Source: CAMCTV01 sp964420985 (GTDB taxonomy: Bacteria > Bacteroidota > Bacteroidia > Flavobacteriales_D > Sanyastnellaceae). Taken from it: a stretch of 64,000 bases of DNA. The notes under the pieces were generated by a model that saw only the letters and a program-made list of their open reading frames with translations, was not told where the DNA came from and made no database searches. The position numbers and the translations under genes were made by a program. The stretch covers positions 6,181 to 70,180 of the forward strand of contig CAYQUT010000012.1 in the NCBI GenBank assembly GCA_964420985.1. The letters run 5' to 3'. Below, one piece after another: positions 35,505 through 45,037 of the stretch; the first letter of the stretch is position 1, and the number at the start of each line of letters is the position of its first letter.

Positions 35505-36530
35505 TTATTTCAGGAAAGATTGTAATGGCACTGTGATGGGGTCAAAGACATACCGCTGTGCTAGACCTATTTCTCCTTTGTCGTTCATCGCCCAGAAGTA
35601 TTCAGCATCCCATGGTGTTGGGTTACCATTTGCATCAACACCGCCGTCTTTTCCTCTTTTCAAAAAAAGTGAAACGGTCTCTTTTTTACCTTTTGTATTG
35701 AATACATTGATTCTAACTACAGGGGGCATTTTACGGATTGAATCTTCTACAGCGGGTTTAAGAAAGGTTCTGTATGATTCTATGTGAACTTTTTTAAAGC
35801 TGAGCAAAAAGTCTTTTACACTGACAGAATCAAATTTCTCGACTCTTTTGTTGTTGTGCAATAATGCAATTTGATTACCCCCGTTGTAGGTGACATCAAA
35901 AGAGTAGTCGGGAATACTATGTTGAACTTCTATTTTTGCAATGTCTAGTTTGGGGTGGTCAAAAATCCCCGTGTAACGCCATTCCATTTCTTCTGCAAAA
36001 AAACGTGGATTTAAAAAACCGGTGAATCCTTCCATGTGACAGATATAAGGCTCAGGTGATTTACCATCCTCAGGCAACTCCAACAACATAATCGTTCCAG
36101 TGTGATCTTGTGTGTTAGGACCGATGTAATAAACTTTCGATGGCTCATTTTCACCGTTGACATATAACTCAACTTTTTTTGCTGAGGAAGCCAATACCTT
36201 CATCATATTGTCACGGGATTTGGACGAAACATTCCCCCGTACTTTAATTCTGTTGACAACCTGAAGCAAATTTTTAATGGCATCCTCTCGGGCCTTGTAT
36301 TTCTTGTTCAATGTCCATAAACGACCTTCTTGAGGACGTTCTAACAGAGCAGTATTCCCTTGATTGTCAGCTATGAAAATCTTGGTCACAGCGCTCGTGT
36401 CCGTTATGGCAAATTGAGTGAACGGATTTTCAGCAATACTGCTGTTTTGATTTTTATTGTAGTAATAAAAAGCAACACCCATCAAGGTGATCAGAATGAT
36501 GATGGATACTATGTTCTTTTTGTTTTTCAT
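35505..36530 (-). CDS. DUF4340 domain protein, GldG-associated
   Basis: 341 residues with one N-terminal membrane helix (NIVSIIILITLMGVAFYYY) and a periplasmic domain containing ENPFTQFAI, IFIADNQG and a WTLNKKYKAREDAIKNLLQ block, matching DUF4340 proteins that are often encoded after gldG. It overlaps gldG by four bases (ATGA), so the products are likely made in ratio and may form one envelope complex with the ABC transporter parts. Function not established. Confidence 0.85.
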   Translation of the reverse strand: MKNKKNIVSIIILITLMGVAFYYYNKNQNSSIAENPFTQFAITDTSAVTKIFIADNQGNTALLERPQEGRLWTLNKKYKAREDAIKNLLQVVNRIKVRGNVSSKSRDNMMKVLASSAKKVELYVNGENEPSKVYYIGPNTQDHTGTIMLLELPEDGKSPEPYICHMEGFTGFLNPRFFAEEMEWRYTGIFDHPKLDIAKIEVQHSIPDYSFDVTYNGGNQIALLHNNKRVEKFDSVSVKDFLLSFKKVHIESYRTFLKPAVEDSIRKMPPVVRINVFNTKGKKETVSLFLKRGKDGGVDANGNPTPWDAEYFWAMNDKGEIGLAQRYVFDPITVPLQSFLK

Positions 36531-38260
36531 TTTCCCCACTTTCTTTTTCTCCACAAAAATTGACCAACGCCCAATACCATCGCAAAAATCAAAGGCAAGG
36601 CTGTATTGGCCATTTGAATGCTTGTCTTTTGGTGAGCTATTTTCTTGGCATCTAGTTTTCGTAACTTGATGGTTCTGGATCGAACACTGATCAAAGCTTG
36701 ATCATCCATCAAATAATTGATACAATTCAATAGAAACTCCTTGTTGTCATATAATACAGCTTTCGCATAACGGTCATATCCAAGGGGTAGGGGAGTGTAT
36801 CCACTTTGCGCTGGCATCAATCCGTTTCTAATGATATCGCCATCTCCTACGACAATGATGGCTGTTTTTTCGCTGTTGTCTTTAAAGCCAATGCTTTTAT
36901 CTTGCCTGATATTACTTGGGAGTTGATCATAGTAGGCGGAATGAAAATTACCTTCCAAGAGCATCGCCATGGGCATTCCGGCGTTTTTATTGGCCTCAAA
37001 ATAGTTTTGCTCAAGGCTTACGATCGAGGTGTTGATGCGCACTGGAGTATTCCATGCCTTGCTCAAAGGTGAACTCTTCAGCAAAACCGTTTTCTTGATA
37101 CCTTTTCCCGCATTCACAGAATCCAAACTAGAGGCAAATTCCAATTTGATGGGATCCAGATGTGAAACAATAGGATGAGTTTGTCCTTGGGTAAACATGA
37201 GCGGTGCGTAATACCAATTAAACATCTGAACATCACGCTGATTACCATTGGGACCGGCGTCAAATGCGATTGGAGCACATTGATAATCGATGACAATATT
37301 CCGGTTCAGACGCACTCCATATTCAAACAGTTGTTCGTAAACACCATTTTCATTGGAAATCGCCATGGTTTCCTGACGAGTGCGTAAACTATCAAGATCC
37401 GTTCTAACAGGATCAACAAGCCATAAGACCTTTCCGCCATTCATGATGAACTGATCAATGATCACACGATCTTTTTCACTGAGAACACTGTCAGGCTTTG
37501 CAATGACAAGGGTTTGAAAGCGATTTTTACGTCCTTCAAATCCATCTACTTTATCCGAAAAGGCGTTGATTTTTTCATCGATTTTTACAAAGGCTAAATT
37601 GTAATTCTCCTCAACAGCGGTAAGGAAATCAGCCATTTGAATTGGTGCTAGTTCTTTATGACCTTCTAGAATGGCAACAGCGGGTTTTTCGGGACGAATG
37701 GCCATTCGCAATCGACTCGCTAATTCATATTCTAAATTGTTGACGGAAGCATTGATCATTTCATCCGTGAAAGTGGGGGATTCACTTTTGAAAAGTTGTA
37801 CTGGTGTCTCTTTGCCGCGGTATTCAATGATACAACCAGGCCAGATCAACTTAAATTGCTGCGCTCCGCCTTGTTTTAAGGATAATCGCGTAAACTTTAT
37901 TCCTTTTTCGTCCAAGGCTTTTTCCTGATCCGCAATTCTTTTCTTATCTGTATTGGCGTAAGGGTCAATGAACTCAAATTGTACCTTTCCATCGCTGTAA
38001 TCTTTGAACTCTTCCAATTTCTCCCGAATACTATTTTCCAATCTTTTGAAGTTAGCAGGGAATTCTCCGTGGAGATAGCACCTCACAAAAACCTTGTCTT
38101 CAAGGTTGATGAGCATGTCTTTGGTGGCCTCTGTTAGTGTGTGTCGTTTTTCTTCGGTTAAATCCCACTTAAAAAAAGAGAACTGAAGGATGTAACCGGT
38201 GACCAAAACAATTAAGGCTCCGATAAGAAATTGGATAATGTCCGTTCTTCTTGCATTCAT
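36527..38260 (-). CDS. gldG: Gliding-motility-type ABC transporter accessory protein GldG
   Basis: 577 residues from ATG 38260. One N-terminal helix (IIQFLIGALIVLVTGYILQFSFF), an extracytoplasmic DUF4350/GldG-like domain (LTEATKDMLINLEDKVFVRCYL, DQFIMNGGKVLWLVDP, AIIVVGDGDIIRNG) and a C-terminal helix. GldG works with GldF and the ATPase GldA in the ABC system linked to gliding and T9SS secretion in Flavobacterium. Here gldF is not upstream as is usual: the region before the ATG is the intergenic space shared with divergent rpsL. A CATTTTTG box lies six bases before the ATG. Confidence 0.92.
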   Translation of the reverse strand: MNARRTDIIQFLIGALIVLVTGYILQFSFFKWDLTEEKRHTLTEATKDMLINLEDKVFVRCYLHGEFPANFKRLENSIREKLEEFKDYSDGKVQFEFIDPYANTDKKRIADQEKALDEKGIKFTRLSLKQGGAQQFKLIWPGCIIEYRGKETPVQLFKSESPTFTDEMINASVNNLEYELASRLRMAIRPEKPAVAILEGHKELAPIQMADFLTAVEENYNLAFVKIDEKINAFSDKVDGFEGRKNRFQTLVIAKPDSVLSEKDRVIIDQFIMNGGKVLWLVDPVRTDLDSLRTRQETMAISNENGVYEQLFEYGVRLNRNIVIDYQCAPIAFDAGPNGNQRDVQMFNWYYAPLMFTQGQTHPIVSHLDPIKLEFASSLDSVNAGKGIKKTVLLKSSPLSKAWNTPVRINTSIVSLEQNYFEANKNAGMPMAMLLEGNFHSAYYDQLPSNIRQDKSIGFKDNSEKTAIIVVGDGDIIRNGLMPAQSGYTPLPLGYDRYAKAVLYDNKEFLLNCINYLMDDQALISVRSRTIKLRKLDAKKIAHQKTSIQMANTALPLIFAMVLGVGQFLWRKRKWGK

Positions 38261-38588
38261 TGTCTGCAAAAATGAGCAAAATGTCACGACATTATTCACG
38301 CACCCTCAAAAAAATACCATCTTGGTTTTTCAAGAATGCGTGGTGGATAATTTTAAGATTAAAAAAAGGTTAAACACAAAAAAAGCAGTGAAAATGTTGA
38401 AAAAAAAGCTTTTTTGACTCATTTTTATTTTGTTGAAAATGAATGGTTTACAAACAAAATTTATCAAATTGAAAAAATAATCAACAAGAGGTCTTGTGAG
38501 AATGAAATAAAGATGTACATTTGCAACCCGAATTTCGCGTAGAGTGACTACGTTAGAAATCAGTGAAACAAAGGAACTTAGAACGAAC
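38261..38588. other. Intergenic region between gldG and rpsL
   Basis: AT-rich 328-bp divergent promoter region with no ORF or RNA gene. It holds a palindrome AATGTC/GACATT with a two-base centre (38280-38293) near gldG, a poly-A rich stretch (38346-38416) and the rpsL promoter (38494-38523). The rpsL leader is about 60 bases. Confidence 0.8.
38494..38523 (+). promoter_or_regulatory. Promoter of the ribosomal supercluster
   Basis: TTG (38494-38496), 19-base spacer, TACATTTG (38516-38523): an exact match to the Bacteroidota TTG-N19-TAnnTTTG consensus, about 65 bases before the rpsL ATG. Confidence 0.85.
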
Positions 38589-38996
38589 ATGCCAACAGTT
38601 CAACAATTGATTAGAAAGGGCCGAGAGCCCAAAACGTATCGCAGTAAGAGTGCTGCGTTAACGTCATGCCCACAGCGTCGTGGAGTATGCACCAAGGTTT
38701 ATACAACAACCCCTAAGAAGCCAAATTCGGCTTTGAGAAAGGTGGCCAAAGTGCGTTTGACCAATGGATTTGAAATTATCGCCTACATCGGTGGAGAAGG
38801 GCACAACTTGCAAGAACACAGCATCGTGTTGGTTCGTGGAGGTCGTGTAAAGGATCTTCCAGGTGTACGTTATCACATCGTTCGCGGAGCGTTGGATACA
38901 GCCGGCGTAAATGGTCGTGGTCAGCGCCGTTCAAAATATGGTACAAAACGTCCAAAACCAGGTCAAGCTCCAGCAGCTGCAGGTAAAAAGAAATAA
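38589..38996 (+). CDS. rpsL: 30S ribosomal protein S12
   Basis: 135 residues starting MPTVQQLIRKGR. Contains the decoding-centre loops KKPNSALRKVAKVRL and GRVKDLPGVRYHIVRG, including the lysines that mutate in streptomycin resistance, here wild-type. A short Lys/Ala-rich tail extends the C-terminus. First gene of the str segment, under the promoter at 38494-38523. The upstream in-frame start (38544) is in the leader and rejected. Confidence 0.98.
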   Translation: MPTVQQLIRKGREPKTYRSKSAALTSCPQRRGVCTKVYTTTPKKPNSALRKVAKVRLTNGFEIIAYIGGEGHNLQEHSIVLVRGGRVKDLPGVRYHIVRGALDTAGVNGRGQRRSKYGTKRPKPGQAPAAAGKKK

Positions 38997-39005
38997 GCTT
39001 AAGTC

Positions 39006-39473
39006 ATGAGAAGAAGAAAAGCGAAAAAAATCGTAGTATTACCCGATCCAAGGTTCAATGATACCGTTGTAACCAAGTTCGTCAACAACATCATGTTGCA
39101 AGGTAAGAAGAATGTTGCTTTCACCATTTTCTACGATGCAATCGAGAAAGTGGCTGCAAAGACACAAGAAGAAGGTTTGGAAGTATGGCGTCGCGCCTTG
39201 GAAAACGTAACCCCAGCCGTTGAGGTACGTAGCCGTCGTGTAGGTGGTGCTACTTTCCAAATTCCTTCTCCTATCCGTGAGGAGCGCAAGAGTTCAATGG
39301 CCATGAAATGGTTGATTGGATACGCTCGTAAGCGTAACGAGAAGAGCATGTCTGAAAAATTGGCCGGTGAGATCATCGCTGCTGCCAAGAATGAAGGTGC
39401 TGCTTACAAAAAGAGAGAAGATGTTCACCGTATGGCTGAAGCCAACAAGGCCTTCTCACATTTCCGTTTTTAA
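39006..39473 (+). CDS. rpsG: 30S ribosomal protein S7
   Basis: 155 residues (MRRRKAKK). Helical rRNA-binding protein that nucleates assembly of the 30S head; RALENVTPAVEVRSRRVGGATFQIP is the conserved central loop region. Nine bases after rpsL, with fusA 19 bases downstream, the standard str order. In other bacteria S7 represses this operon; no binding structure could be judged here. Confidence 0.97.
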   Translation: MRRRKAKKIVVLPDPRFNDTVVTKFVNNIMLQGKKNVAFTIFYDAIEKVAAKTQEEGLEVWRRALENVTPAVEVRSRRVGGATFQIPSPIREERKSSMAMKWLIGYARKRNEKSMSEKLAGEIIAAAKNEGAAYKKREDVHRMAEANKAFSHFRF

Positions 39474-39492
39474 TTTTTAGAGAGAAAGAAAA

Positions 39493-41592
39493 ATGTCACG
39501 CGACCTTAAATTCACAAGAAATATTGGTATTGCAGCTCACATCGATGCTGGAAAAACCACTACCACTGAGCGTATCCTTTATTACTCAGGGGTTAATCAC
39601 AAGATAGGTGAAGTACATGATGGTGCTGCCACAATGGACTGGATGGTTCAAGAGCAAGAGAGAGGAATCACAATTACCTCTGCTGCTACAACCGTATTCT
39701 GGAACTACCGTGGTGATAAGTACCACATCAATATCATCGACACTCCTGGTCACGTTGACTTTACCGTAGAGGTAAACCGTTCATTGCGTGTATTGGATGG
39801 TTTGGTGTTTTTGTTCTCAGCGGTTGATGGTGTTGAACCACAATCTGAGACCAATTGGCGCTTGGCCAACAATTACAACGTAGCACGTATCGGTTTTGTG
39901 AACAAAATGGACCGTCAGGGTGCTGATTTCTTGAAGGTTGTTAAGCAAGTTAAAGATATGTTGGGTAGCAATGCTGTGCCATTGCAATTGCCCATCGGTG
40001 CTGAAGATGATTTCAAAGGGGTAGTTGATTTGATCAACTTCCGTGGAATGATTTGGAACGAGCACGATAAAGGGATGACTTACGAAGTTGTGGATATTCC
40101 AGCTGATATGATGGATGAAGCCATGATGTATCGTGAGAAGTTGTTGGAAGCAGTTTCTGAATTCGATGACAACTTGATGATGAAGTTCTTCGACGATCCA
40201 AGCTCAATCACTGAGCGTGAGATTTTGGATGCTTTGCGTCAAGCTTGTTTGAATCAAACAATTGTTCCAATGGTTTGTGGTTCTTCTTTCAAGAACAAAG
40301 GAGTTCAAACCATGTTGGACTTGGTAATGGAATTGATGCCATCACCAATGGACAAAGAGAGTATCAAGGGTACTCACCCTGATACTGGCGAGGAGATTTC
40401 TCGTCAACCAAGCTTCAGTGAGCCATTTGCTGGTTTAGCGTTCAAGATTGCTACTGACCCATTTGTAGGTCGTTTGGCTTTCACACGTGCTTATTCTGGT
40501 AAGTTGGATGCTGGTTCTTATGTATTGAACACAAGAAGCGGTAACAAGGAGCGTATTTCACGTATCTTCCAAATGCACGCGAACAAGCAAAACCCAATTG
40601 AATATTTGGGCGCTGGAGACATTGGTGCAGTGGTTGGTTTCAAAGACATCAAAACAGGTGATACCTTGTGTGATGAGAAGAACCCAATCATTCTTGAGTC
40701 TATGGTTTTCCCAGATCCAGTTATTGGATTGGCCGTGGAGCCAAAGACCCAAGCAGATAGCGATAAATTGGGAATGGCTTTGGCCAAATTGGCTGAAGAG
40801 GATCCTACATTCCGTGTAAAAACTGACGAGGATTCAGGTCAAACCATCATCTCAGGTATGGGTGAGTTGCACTTGGAAATCATCGTTGACCGTTTGAAGC
40901 GTGAATTCAAAGTAGAATGTAATCAAGGTGCACCGCAGGTATCGTATAAAGAGGCGTTGACTTCTTCTACAGATCACCGTGAGATTTACAAGAAGCAAAC
41001 GGGTGGTCGTGGTAAGTTCGCCGATATCGTTTTCACTTTAGGTCCAAATGATGATCCAGAGAAAACAGGTTTGGTTTTCGTAAACAATATCAAAGGTGGT
41101 AACATTCCTCGTGAATTCATCCCATCCATTGAGAAAGGTTTCAAAGAGGCGATGAACAATGGTATCTTGGCTGGTTATCCGATCGATTCATTGAAAGTAG
41201 AGTTGAATGATGGATCATTCCACGCGGTTGACTCGGATGCTTTGTCATTTGAGTTGTGTGCCAAGATGGCTTTCCGTGAGGCAGCACCAAAGTGTCGTCC
41301 GATCATCATGGAGCCTATCATGAAGCATGAAGTGGTGACTCCAGCAGAGAACATGGGGGATGTGATTGGTGACTTGAACAAGCGTCGTGGTTTGATCGAA
41401 GGTACCAATGAGCGTAATGGTGCAACCGTTATCAACGCTAAAGTACCGTTGAGTGAAATGTTCGGTTACGTGACAGATTTACGTACCATCACTTCAGGAC
41501 GTGCTTCTTCAACCATGGAGTTCAGCAATTACGCTCCAGCACCCAACAACATCGCTGAGGCAGTTATCGCTAAAGTAAAAGGAAAGAACTGA
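39493..41592 (+). CDS. fusA: Translation elongation factor G
   Basis: 699 residues, full length. G1 AHIDAGKTTTTERI, G2 GITITSAATT, G3 DTPGHVDFT, G4 NKMDRQGADF; domains II to V follow, with the domain IV loop containing GGRGKFADIV and the C-terminal domain with MFGYVTDLRTITSGRASSTMEFSNY. GTP-driven translocase on the ribosome and, with RRF, a recycling factor. Single str copy; no tuf gene follows in this window, unlike E. coli. Confidence 0.98.
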   Translation: MSRDLKFTRNIGIAAHIDAGKTTTTERILYYSGVNHKIGEVHDGAATMDWMVQEQERGITITSAATTVFWNYRGDKYHINIIDTPGHVDFTVEVNRSLRVLDGLVFLFSAVDGVEPQSETNWRLANNYNVARIGFVNKMDRQGADFLKVVKQVKDMLGSNAVPLQLPIGAEDDFKGVVDLINFRGMIWNEHDKGMTYEVVDIPADMMDEAMMYREKLLEAVSEFDDNLMMKFFDDPSSITEREILDALRQACLNQTIVPMVCGSSFKNKGVQTMLDLVMELMPSPMDKESIKGTHPDTGEEISRQPSFSEPFAGLAFKIATDPFVGRLAFTRAYSGKLDAGSYVLNTRSGNKERISRIFQMHANKQNPIEYLGAGDIGAVVGFKDIKTGDTLCDEKNPIILESMVFPDPVIGLAVEPKTQADSDKLGMALAKLAEEDPTFRVKTDEDSGQTIISGMGELHLEIIVDRLKREFKVECNQGAPQVSYKEALTSSTDHREIYKKQTGGRGKFADIVFTLGPNDDPEKTGLVFVNNIKGGNIPREFIPSIEKGFKEAMNNGILAGYPIDSLKVELNDGSFHAVDSDALSFELCAKMAFREAAPKCRPIIMEPIMKHEVVTPAENMGDVIGDLNKRRGLIEGTNERNGATVINAKVPLSEMFGYVTDLRTITSGRASSTMEFSNYAPAPNNIAEAVIAKVKGKN

Positions 41593-41616
41593 TAAAATAT
41601 CGATATAAAGAATCAA

Positions 41617-41922
41617 ATGGCGCAAAAAATTCGCATTAAATTGAAGTCTTACGATCACAACTTGGTTGACAAGTCAGCTGAGAAAATCGTAAAGACGGTA
41701 AAGAGCACCGGTGCGGTAGTCAATGGACCTATTCCATTGCCAACCCACAAAAGAATCTACACCGTGTTGCGTTCACCACACGTGAACAAGAAGGCACGTG
41801 AGCAGTTCCAATTGGATAGCTATAAGCGTCTGTTGGACATCTACAGCTCATCTTCCAAGACAGTTGATGCCTTGATGAAGTTAGAGTTGCCAAGTGGAGT
41901 AGAGGTAGAAATCAAAGTGTAA
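41617..41922 (+). CDS. rpsJ: 30S ribosomal protein S10
   Basis: 101 residues; IRIKLKSYDHNLVDKSAEKIV and the RRxHxxR-like KRIYTVLRSPHVNKKAREQF hairpin tip. Head protein of the 30S subunit and, as NusE, an antitermination partner. It follows fusA with 24 bases between, starting the S10 segment without a separate promoter box that I can see. Confidence 0.97.
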   Translation: MAQKIRIKLKSYDHNLVDKSAEKIVKTVKSTGAVVNGPIPLPTHKRIYTVLRSPHVNKKAREQFQLDSYKRLLDIYSSSSKTVDALMKLELPSGVEVEIKV

Positions 41923-41944
41923 TTAATCAATAAACTATAAACAC

Positions 41945-42565
41945 ATGCCAGGTATAATTGGTAAAAAAGTAGGGATGACTAGCATCTACAGTGCCGCTGG
42001 AAAGAATATTCCATGCACGGTGATAGAGGCTGGTCCATGTGTAGTGACTCAAATCAAGACACAAGAAAAGGATGGCTACACTGCTGTTCAAATTGCCTTC
42101 GGAGATAAGAAGGAAAAGAACACCAGTAAGCCCATGCAAGGTCATTTCAAAAAGGCTGGCGTTACGCCAAAGCGTTTCGTTGCTGAATTTGATGGCTTTG
42201 ATCAAGAAGTAAAAATGGGTGACACCATCACTTTAGAAAGTGTTTTTGCTGAGGGAGAAAATGTCGATGTAGTAGGTACTACAAAAGGTAAAGGTTTCCA
42301 AGGCGTTGTTAAAAGACACGGTTTCTCAGGGGTAGGTGAAGCTACGCATGGTCAGCACAATCGTTTGCGTGCACCAGGTTCCTTGGGAGCGTCTTCTGAT
42401 CCAAGCCGTGTATTCAAAGGTATGCGCATGGCGGGTCGTGATGGTGGTGCTCGTTGTACTATCCAGAACTTGGAAGTCGTGAAAGTTTTGGCAGATCAAA
42501 ACTTGATTTTAGTAAAAGGAGCTGTACCAGGCTTCAATGGTTCAACCGTTTATATCGTGAAGTAA
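41945..42565 (+). CDS. rplC: 50S ribosomal protein L3
   Basis: 206 residues. The long loop KRHGFSGVGEATHGQHNRLRAPGSLGASSDPSRVFKGMRMAG region reaches toward the peptidyl-transferase centre and carries the Gln that is methylated in E. coli. Assembly initiator protein of the 50S subunit. One base separates it from rplD. Confidence 0.97.
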   Translation: MPGIIGKKVGMTSIYSAAGKNIPCTVIEAGPCVVTQIKTQEKDGYTAVQIAFGDKKEKNTSKPMQGHFKKAGVTPKRFVAEFDGFDQEVKMGDTITLESVFAEGENVDVVGTTKGKGFQGVVKRHGFSGVGEATHGQHNRLRAPGSLGASSDPSRVFKGMRMAGRDGGARCTIQNLEVVKVLADQNLILVKGAVPGFNGSTVYIVK

Positions 42566-42566
42566 T

Positions 42567-43196
42567 ATGCAGATCGAAGTATTAAATACAGAAGGTCAAA
42601 AGACCGGCAAGAAAGTGAACCTCGATGATGCAATCTTTGCTATCGAGCCTAACGATCATGCGATTTATTTGGATGTGAAGCGTTACTTGGCAGCTCAGCG
42701 CTCAGGTACCCACAAAACCAAGCACAGAGGTGAAATCCACGGATCTACCCGCAAATTGCACAAACAAAAAGGTACTGGTGGAGCTCGTAAGGGTAGCATC
42801 AAGAATCCTTTGTTCCGTCAAGGAGGTAGCATTTTTGGTCCTCAGCCTCGTAATTACGATATCAAAGTAAATAAGAGCACTCAACGTTTGGCCCGTGCTT
42901 CTGCTTTGTCTTATAAAGCAAAAGAGAATGGAATCGTTGTTTTGGATGCGTTAACTATGGCTCAGCCAAAGACACAGTCCTTCATTCAGGTGTTGAAAAA
43001 CATGAATGTTTCAGACAAGAAAACTTTGATCCTAATGGGAGAAAAGGATAACAACTTGTATTTGAGCTCTCGCAATGTTCAAGGAACACAGGTGCAAATG
43101 GCTAATTTGGTGAACACCTATGATATCATGAATTGCCACCAAGTAATTTTCGTTGGCAATGCACACGAAGTATTGACAGAAATCTTAAAAAAGTAA
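42567..43196 (+). CDS. rplD: 50S ribosomal protein L4
   Basis: 209 residues. The exit-tunnel loop is visible as HKQKGTGGARKGSIKNP. In E. coli L4 also represses the S10 operon. Packed one base after rplC and four before rplW. Confidence 0.97.
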   Translation: MQIEVLNTEGQKTGKKVNLDDAIFAIEPNDHAIYLDVKRYLAAQRSGTHKTKHRGEIHGSTRKLHKQKGTGGARKGSIKNPLFRQGGSIFGPQPRNYDIKVNKSTQRLARASALSYKAKENGIVVLDALTMAQPKTQSFIQVLKNMNVSDKKTLILMGEKDNNLYLSSRNVQGTQVQMANLVNTYDIMNCHQVIFVGNAHEVLTEILKK

Positions 43197-43200
43197 ACAG

Positions 43201-43494
43201 ATGAATCCAGTTCTAATTCGCCCACTGATCACGGAGAAAATGACCTCCATTCAAGAGAAGCAAGGTAAGTTTGGCTTCATCGTAGATGTCAATGCCAACA
43301 AGATTGAAATTAAAAAGGCTGTAGAGTCTGCTTATGGAGTGAATGTAGTGAAAGTAAATACACTACGTTATGATGGTAAGGCCAAAAGCAGATACACCAA
43401 GGCTGGAATCTTAACAGGAAGATCGGCTTCTTACAAGAAGGCCTTGATCAAGTTAGCTCCAGGCGAAACAATTGACTTTTATTCCAACATCTAA
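43201..43494 (+). CDS. rplW: 50S ribosomal protein L23
   Basis: 97 residues beginning NPVLIRPLITEKMTSIQEKQGKF. Lies at the polypeptide exit where trigger factor and SRP dock. Its extended loop is truncated relative to some families but the VNTLRYDGKAKSRYTKAGILTGRSA segment is normal for Bacteroidota. Confidence 0.96.
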   Translation: MNPVLIRPLITEKMTSIQEKQGKFGFIVDVNANKIEIKKAVESAYGVNVVKVNTLRYDGKAKSRYTKAGILTGRSASYKKALIKLAPGETIDFYSNI

Positions 43495-43506
43495 TATTGA
43501 AGAGTA

Positions 43507-44331
43507 ATGGGAATTAAAAAATTAAATCCAATCACAGCAGGAACTCGTTTCAAAGTAGCTGCTACTTTTGAAGACATCACTGCGGATAAACCATACAAGC
43601 CTTTGGTGGTACCGATGAAAAAATCGGGTGGCCGTAACAACCAAGGTAAGCGCACCATGAGAATGATCGGTGGTGGTCACAAAAGAAATTATCGTTTAAT
43701 CGATTTCAAGCGTGACAAGCATGGTATCAATGCAACGGTTATGACCATTGAGTATGATCCAAATCGTTCAGCGCGTATCGCTTTGGTAGAGTATGCTGAC
43801 GGAGAGAAGCGTTATATTTTGGCTCCACAAGGCTTGACTGTAGGTACCGTAATCGTTTCTGGTGACAAAGTTGCTCCAGAAGTAGGAAACACTTCACCTT
43901 TGCGTGATCTTCCTCTAGGAACTGTGATCCACAACATCGAGTTGAAGCCCGGTAAAGGTGGATCAATGGCGCGCAGCGCGGGTAGCTATGCGCAGTTGTC
44001 TGCAAGAGATGGAGAGTATGCGGTTATTACATTGCCATCTGGTGAAACTAGAAAAGTTTTGGCCAAGTGTTTGGCAACTGTGGGTGCAGTATCCAATTCA
44101 GAACACAATTTGGTTCGTTCTGGTAAAGCTGGTCGCAGCCGTTGGTTAGGACGTCGTCCACGTGTACGTGGTGTGGCTATGAATCCAGTGGATCACCCAA
44201 TGGGTGGTGGTGAAGGACGTCAGTCTGGAGGTTTGCCACGTTCTCGCAAGGGTACACCATCTAAGGGTTACAAAACCCGCGCGCCTAAGAAGGCATCTAA
44301 TAAATTGATTATCGAACGTAGAAAGAAGTAA
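43507..44331 (+). CDS. rplB: 50S ribosomal protein L2
   Basis: 274 residues. The region VRGVAMNPVDHPMGGGEGR holds the conserved histidine near the peptidyl-transferase centre, and the rest is the usual OB/SH3 pair. Needed for subunit association. Eight bases before rpsS. Confidence 0.98.
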   Translation: MGIKKLNPITAGTRFKVAATFEDITADKPYKPLVVPMKKSGGRNNQGKRTMRMIGGGHKRNYRLIDFKRDKHGINATVMTIEYDPNRSARIALVEYADGEKRYILAPQGLTVGTVIVSGDKVAPEVGNTSPLRDLPLGTVIHNIELKPGKGGSMARSAGSYAQLSARDGEYAVITLPSGETRKVLAKCLATVGAVSNSEHNLVRSGKAGRSRWLGRRPRVRGVAMNPVDHPMGGGEGRQSGGLPRSRKGTPSKGYKTRAPKKASNKLIIERRKK

Positions 44332-44339
44332 TATAAGCA

Positions 44340-44606
44340 ATGGCTAGGTCATTAAAGAAACCACCTTTTATCCACTACAAGCTCAATAAGAGAGTAGAGG
44401 ATGCACAAGCAAGCGGCAAGAAAAATGTCATCAAGACATGGAGTCGCGCCAGCACAATCTCTCCAGACATGGTTGGATTGACCATCGGTGTGCACAACGG
44501 AAAAACATTTATTCCTGTTTATGTTACCGAGAACATGGTAGGTCATAAGTTGGGTGAATTTTCTCCCACACGTAACTTCCGCGGACACGCCGGTAACAAG
44601 AAATAA
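44340..44606 (+). CDS. rpsS: 30S ribosomal protein S19
   Basis: 88 residues: ARSLKKPPFIHYKL start, TWSRASTISPDMVGLTIGVHNGK and C-terminal GEFSPTRNFRGHAGNKK. Head protein contacting the A-site tRNA region and S13. Twenty-nine bases precede rplV. Confidence 0.97.
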   Translation: MARSLKKPPFIHYKLNKRVEDAQASGKKNVIKTWSRASTISPDMVGLTIGVHNGKTFIPVYVTENMVGHKLGEFSPTRNFRGHAGNKK

Positions 44607-44635
44607 TAATACGCACCAACGATAAATAATAAGTC

Positions 44636-45028
44636 ATGGGAGCTCGTAAAAGAGAAATGGCCGATAGGCTAAAAGAGGAACGCAAGAGTTTAGCGTTCGC
44701 CAAGTTGAATAGTTTTCCAACTTCACCTCGTAAAATGCGTTTGGTGGCGGATACCATCCGTGGTAAAGAAGTGATTGCAGCTTTGAATATTTTGAAGTTC
44801 ACTCGCCGTAATACTGCAACTCCATTGGAAAAATTGTTGAGATCGGCTATCGCCAACTGGCAGGCCAAGAACGAAGGTCAGGACATCACTACTTCTGAGG
44901 TTGTTGTAAAAGAAATCAAAGTAGATGTATCTCACACATTGAAGCGCATCAGCGCTGCGCCTCAAGGTCGTGCTCACAAAATTCGCAAGCGCAGTAATCA
45001 CGTAACGATCATTTTAGATAAAAAATAA
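44636..45028 (+). CDS. rplV: 50S ribosomal protein L22
   Basis: 130 residues. An N-terminal extension (MGARKREMADRLKEERKSLA) precedes the L22 core SPRKMRLVADTIRGK; the tunnel hairpin is RISAAPQGRAHKIRKRSNH. The arm contributes to the macrolide-binding constriction. Extension of this type is usual in Bacteroidota. Confidence 0.96.
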   Translation: MGARKREMADRLKEERKSLAFAKLNSFPTSPRKMRLVADTIRGKEVIAALNILKFTRRNTATPLEKLLRSAIANWQAKNEGQDITTSEVVVKEIKVDVSHTLKRISAAPQGRAHKIRKRSNHVTIILDKK

Positions 45029-45037
45029 GCAGTAAGC

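Noticed and set aside
38403..38417. A7-GCT6 palindrome near rpsL as a terminator
   Set aside because: No loop, GC-poor stem and no coding sequence upstream on either strand that needs it.
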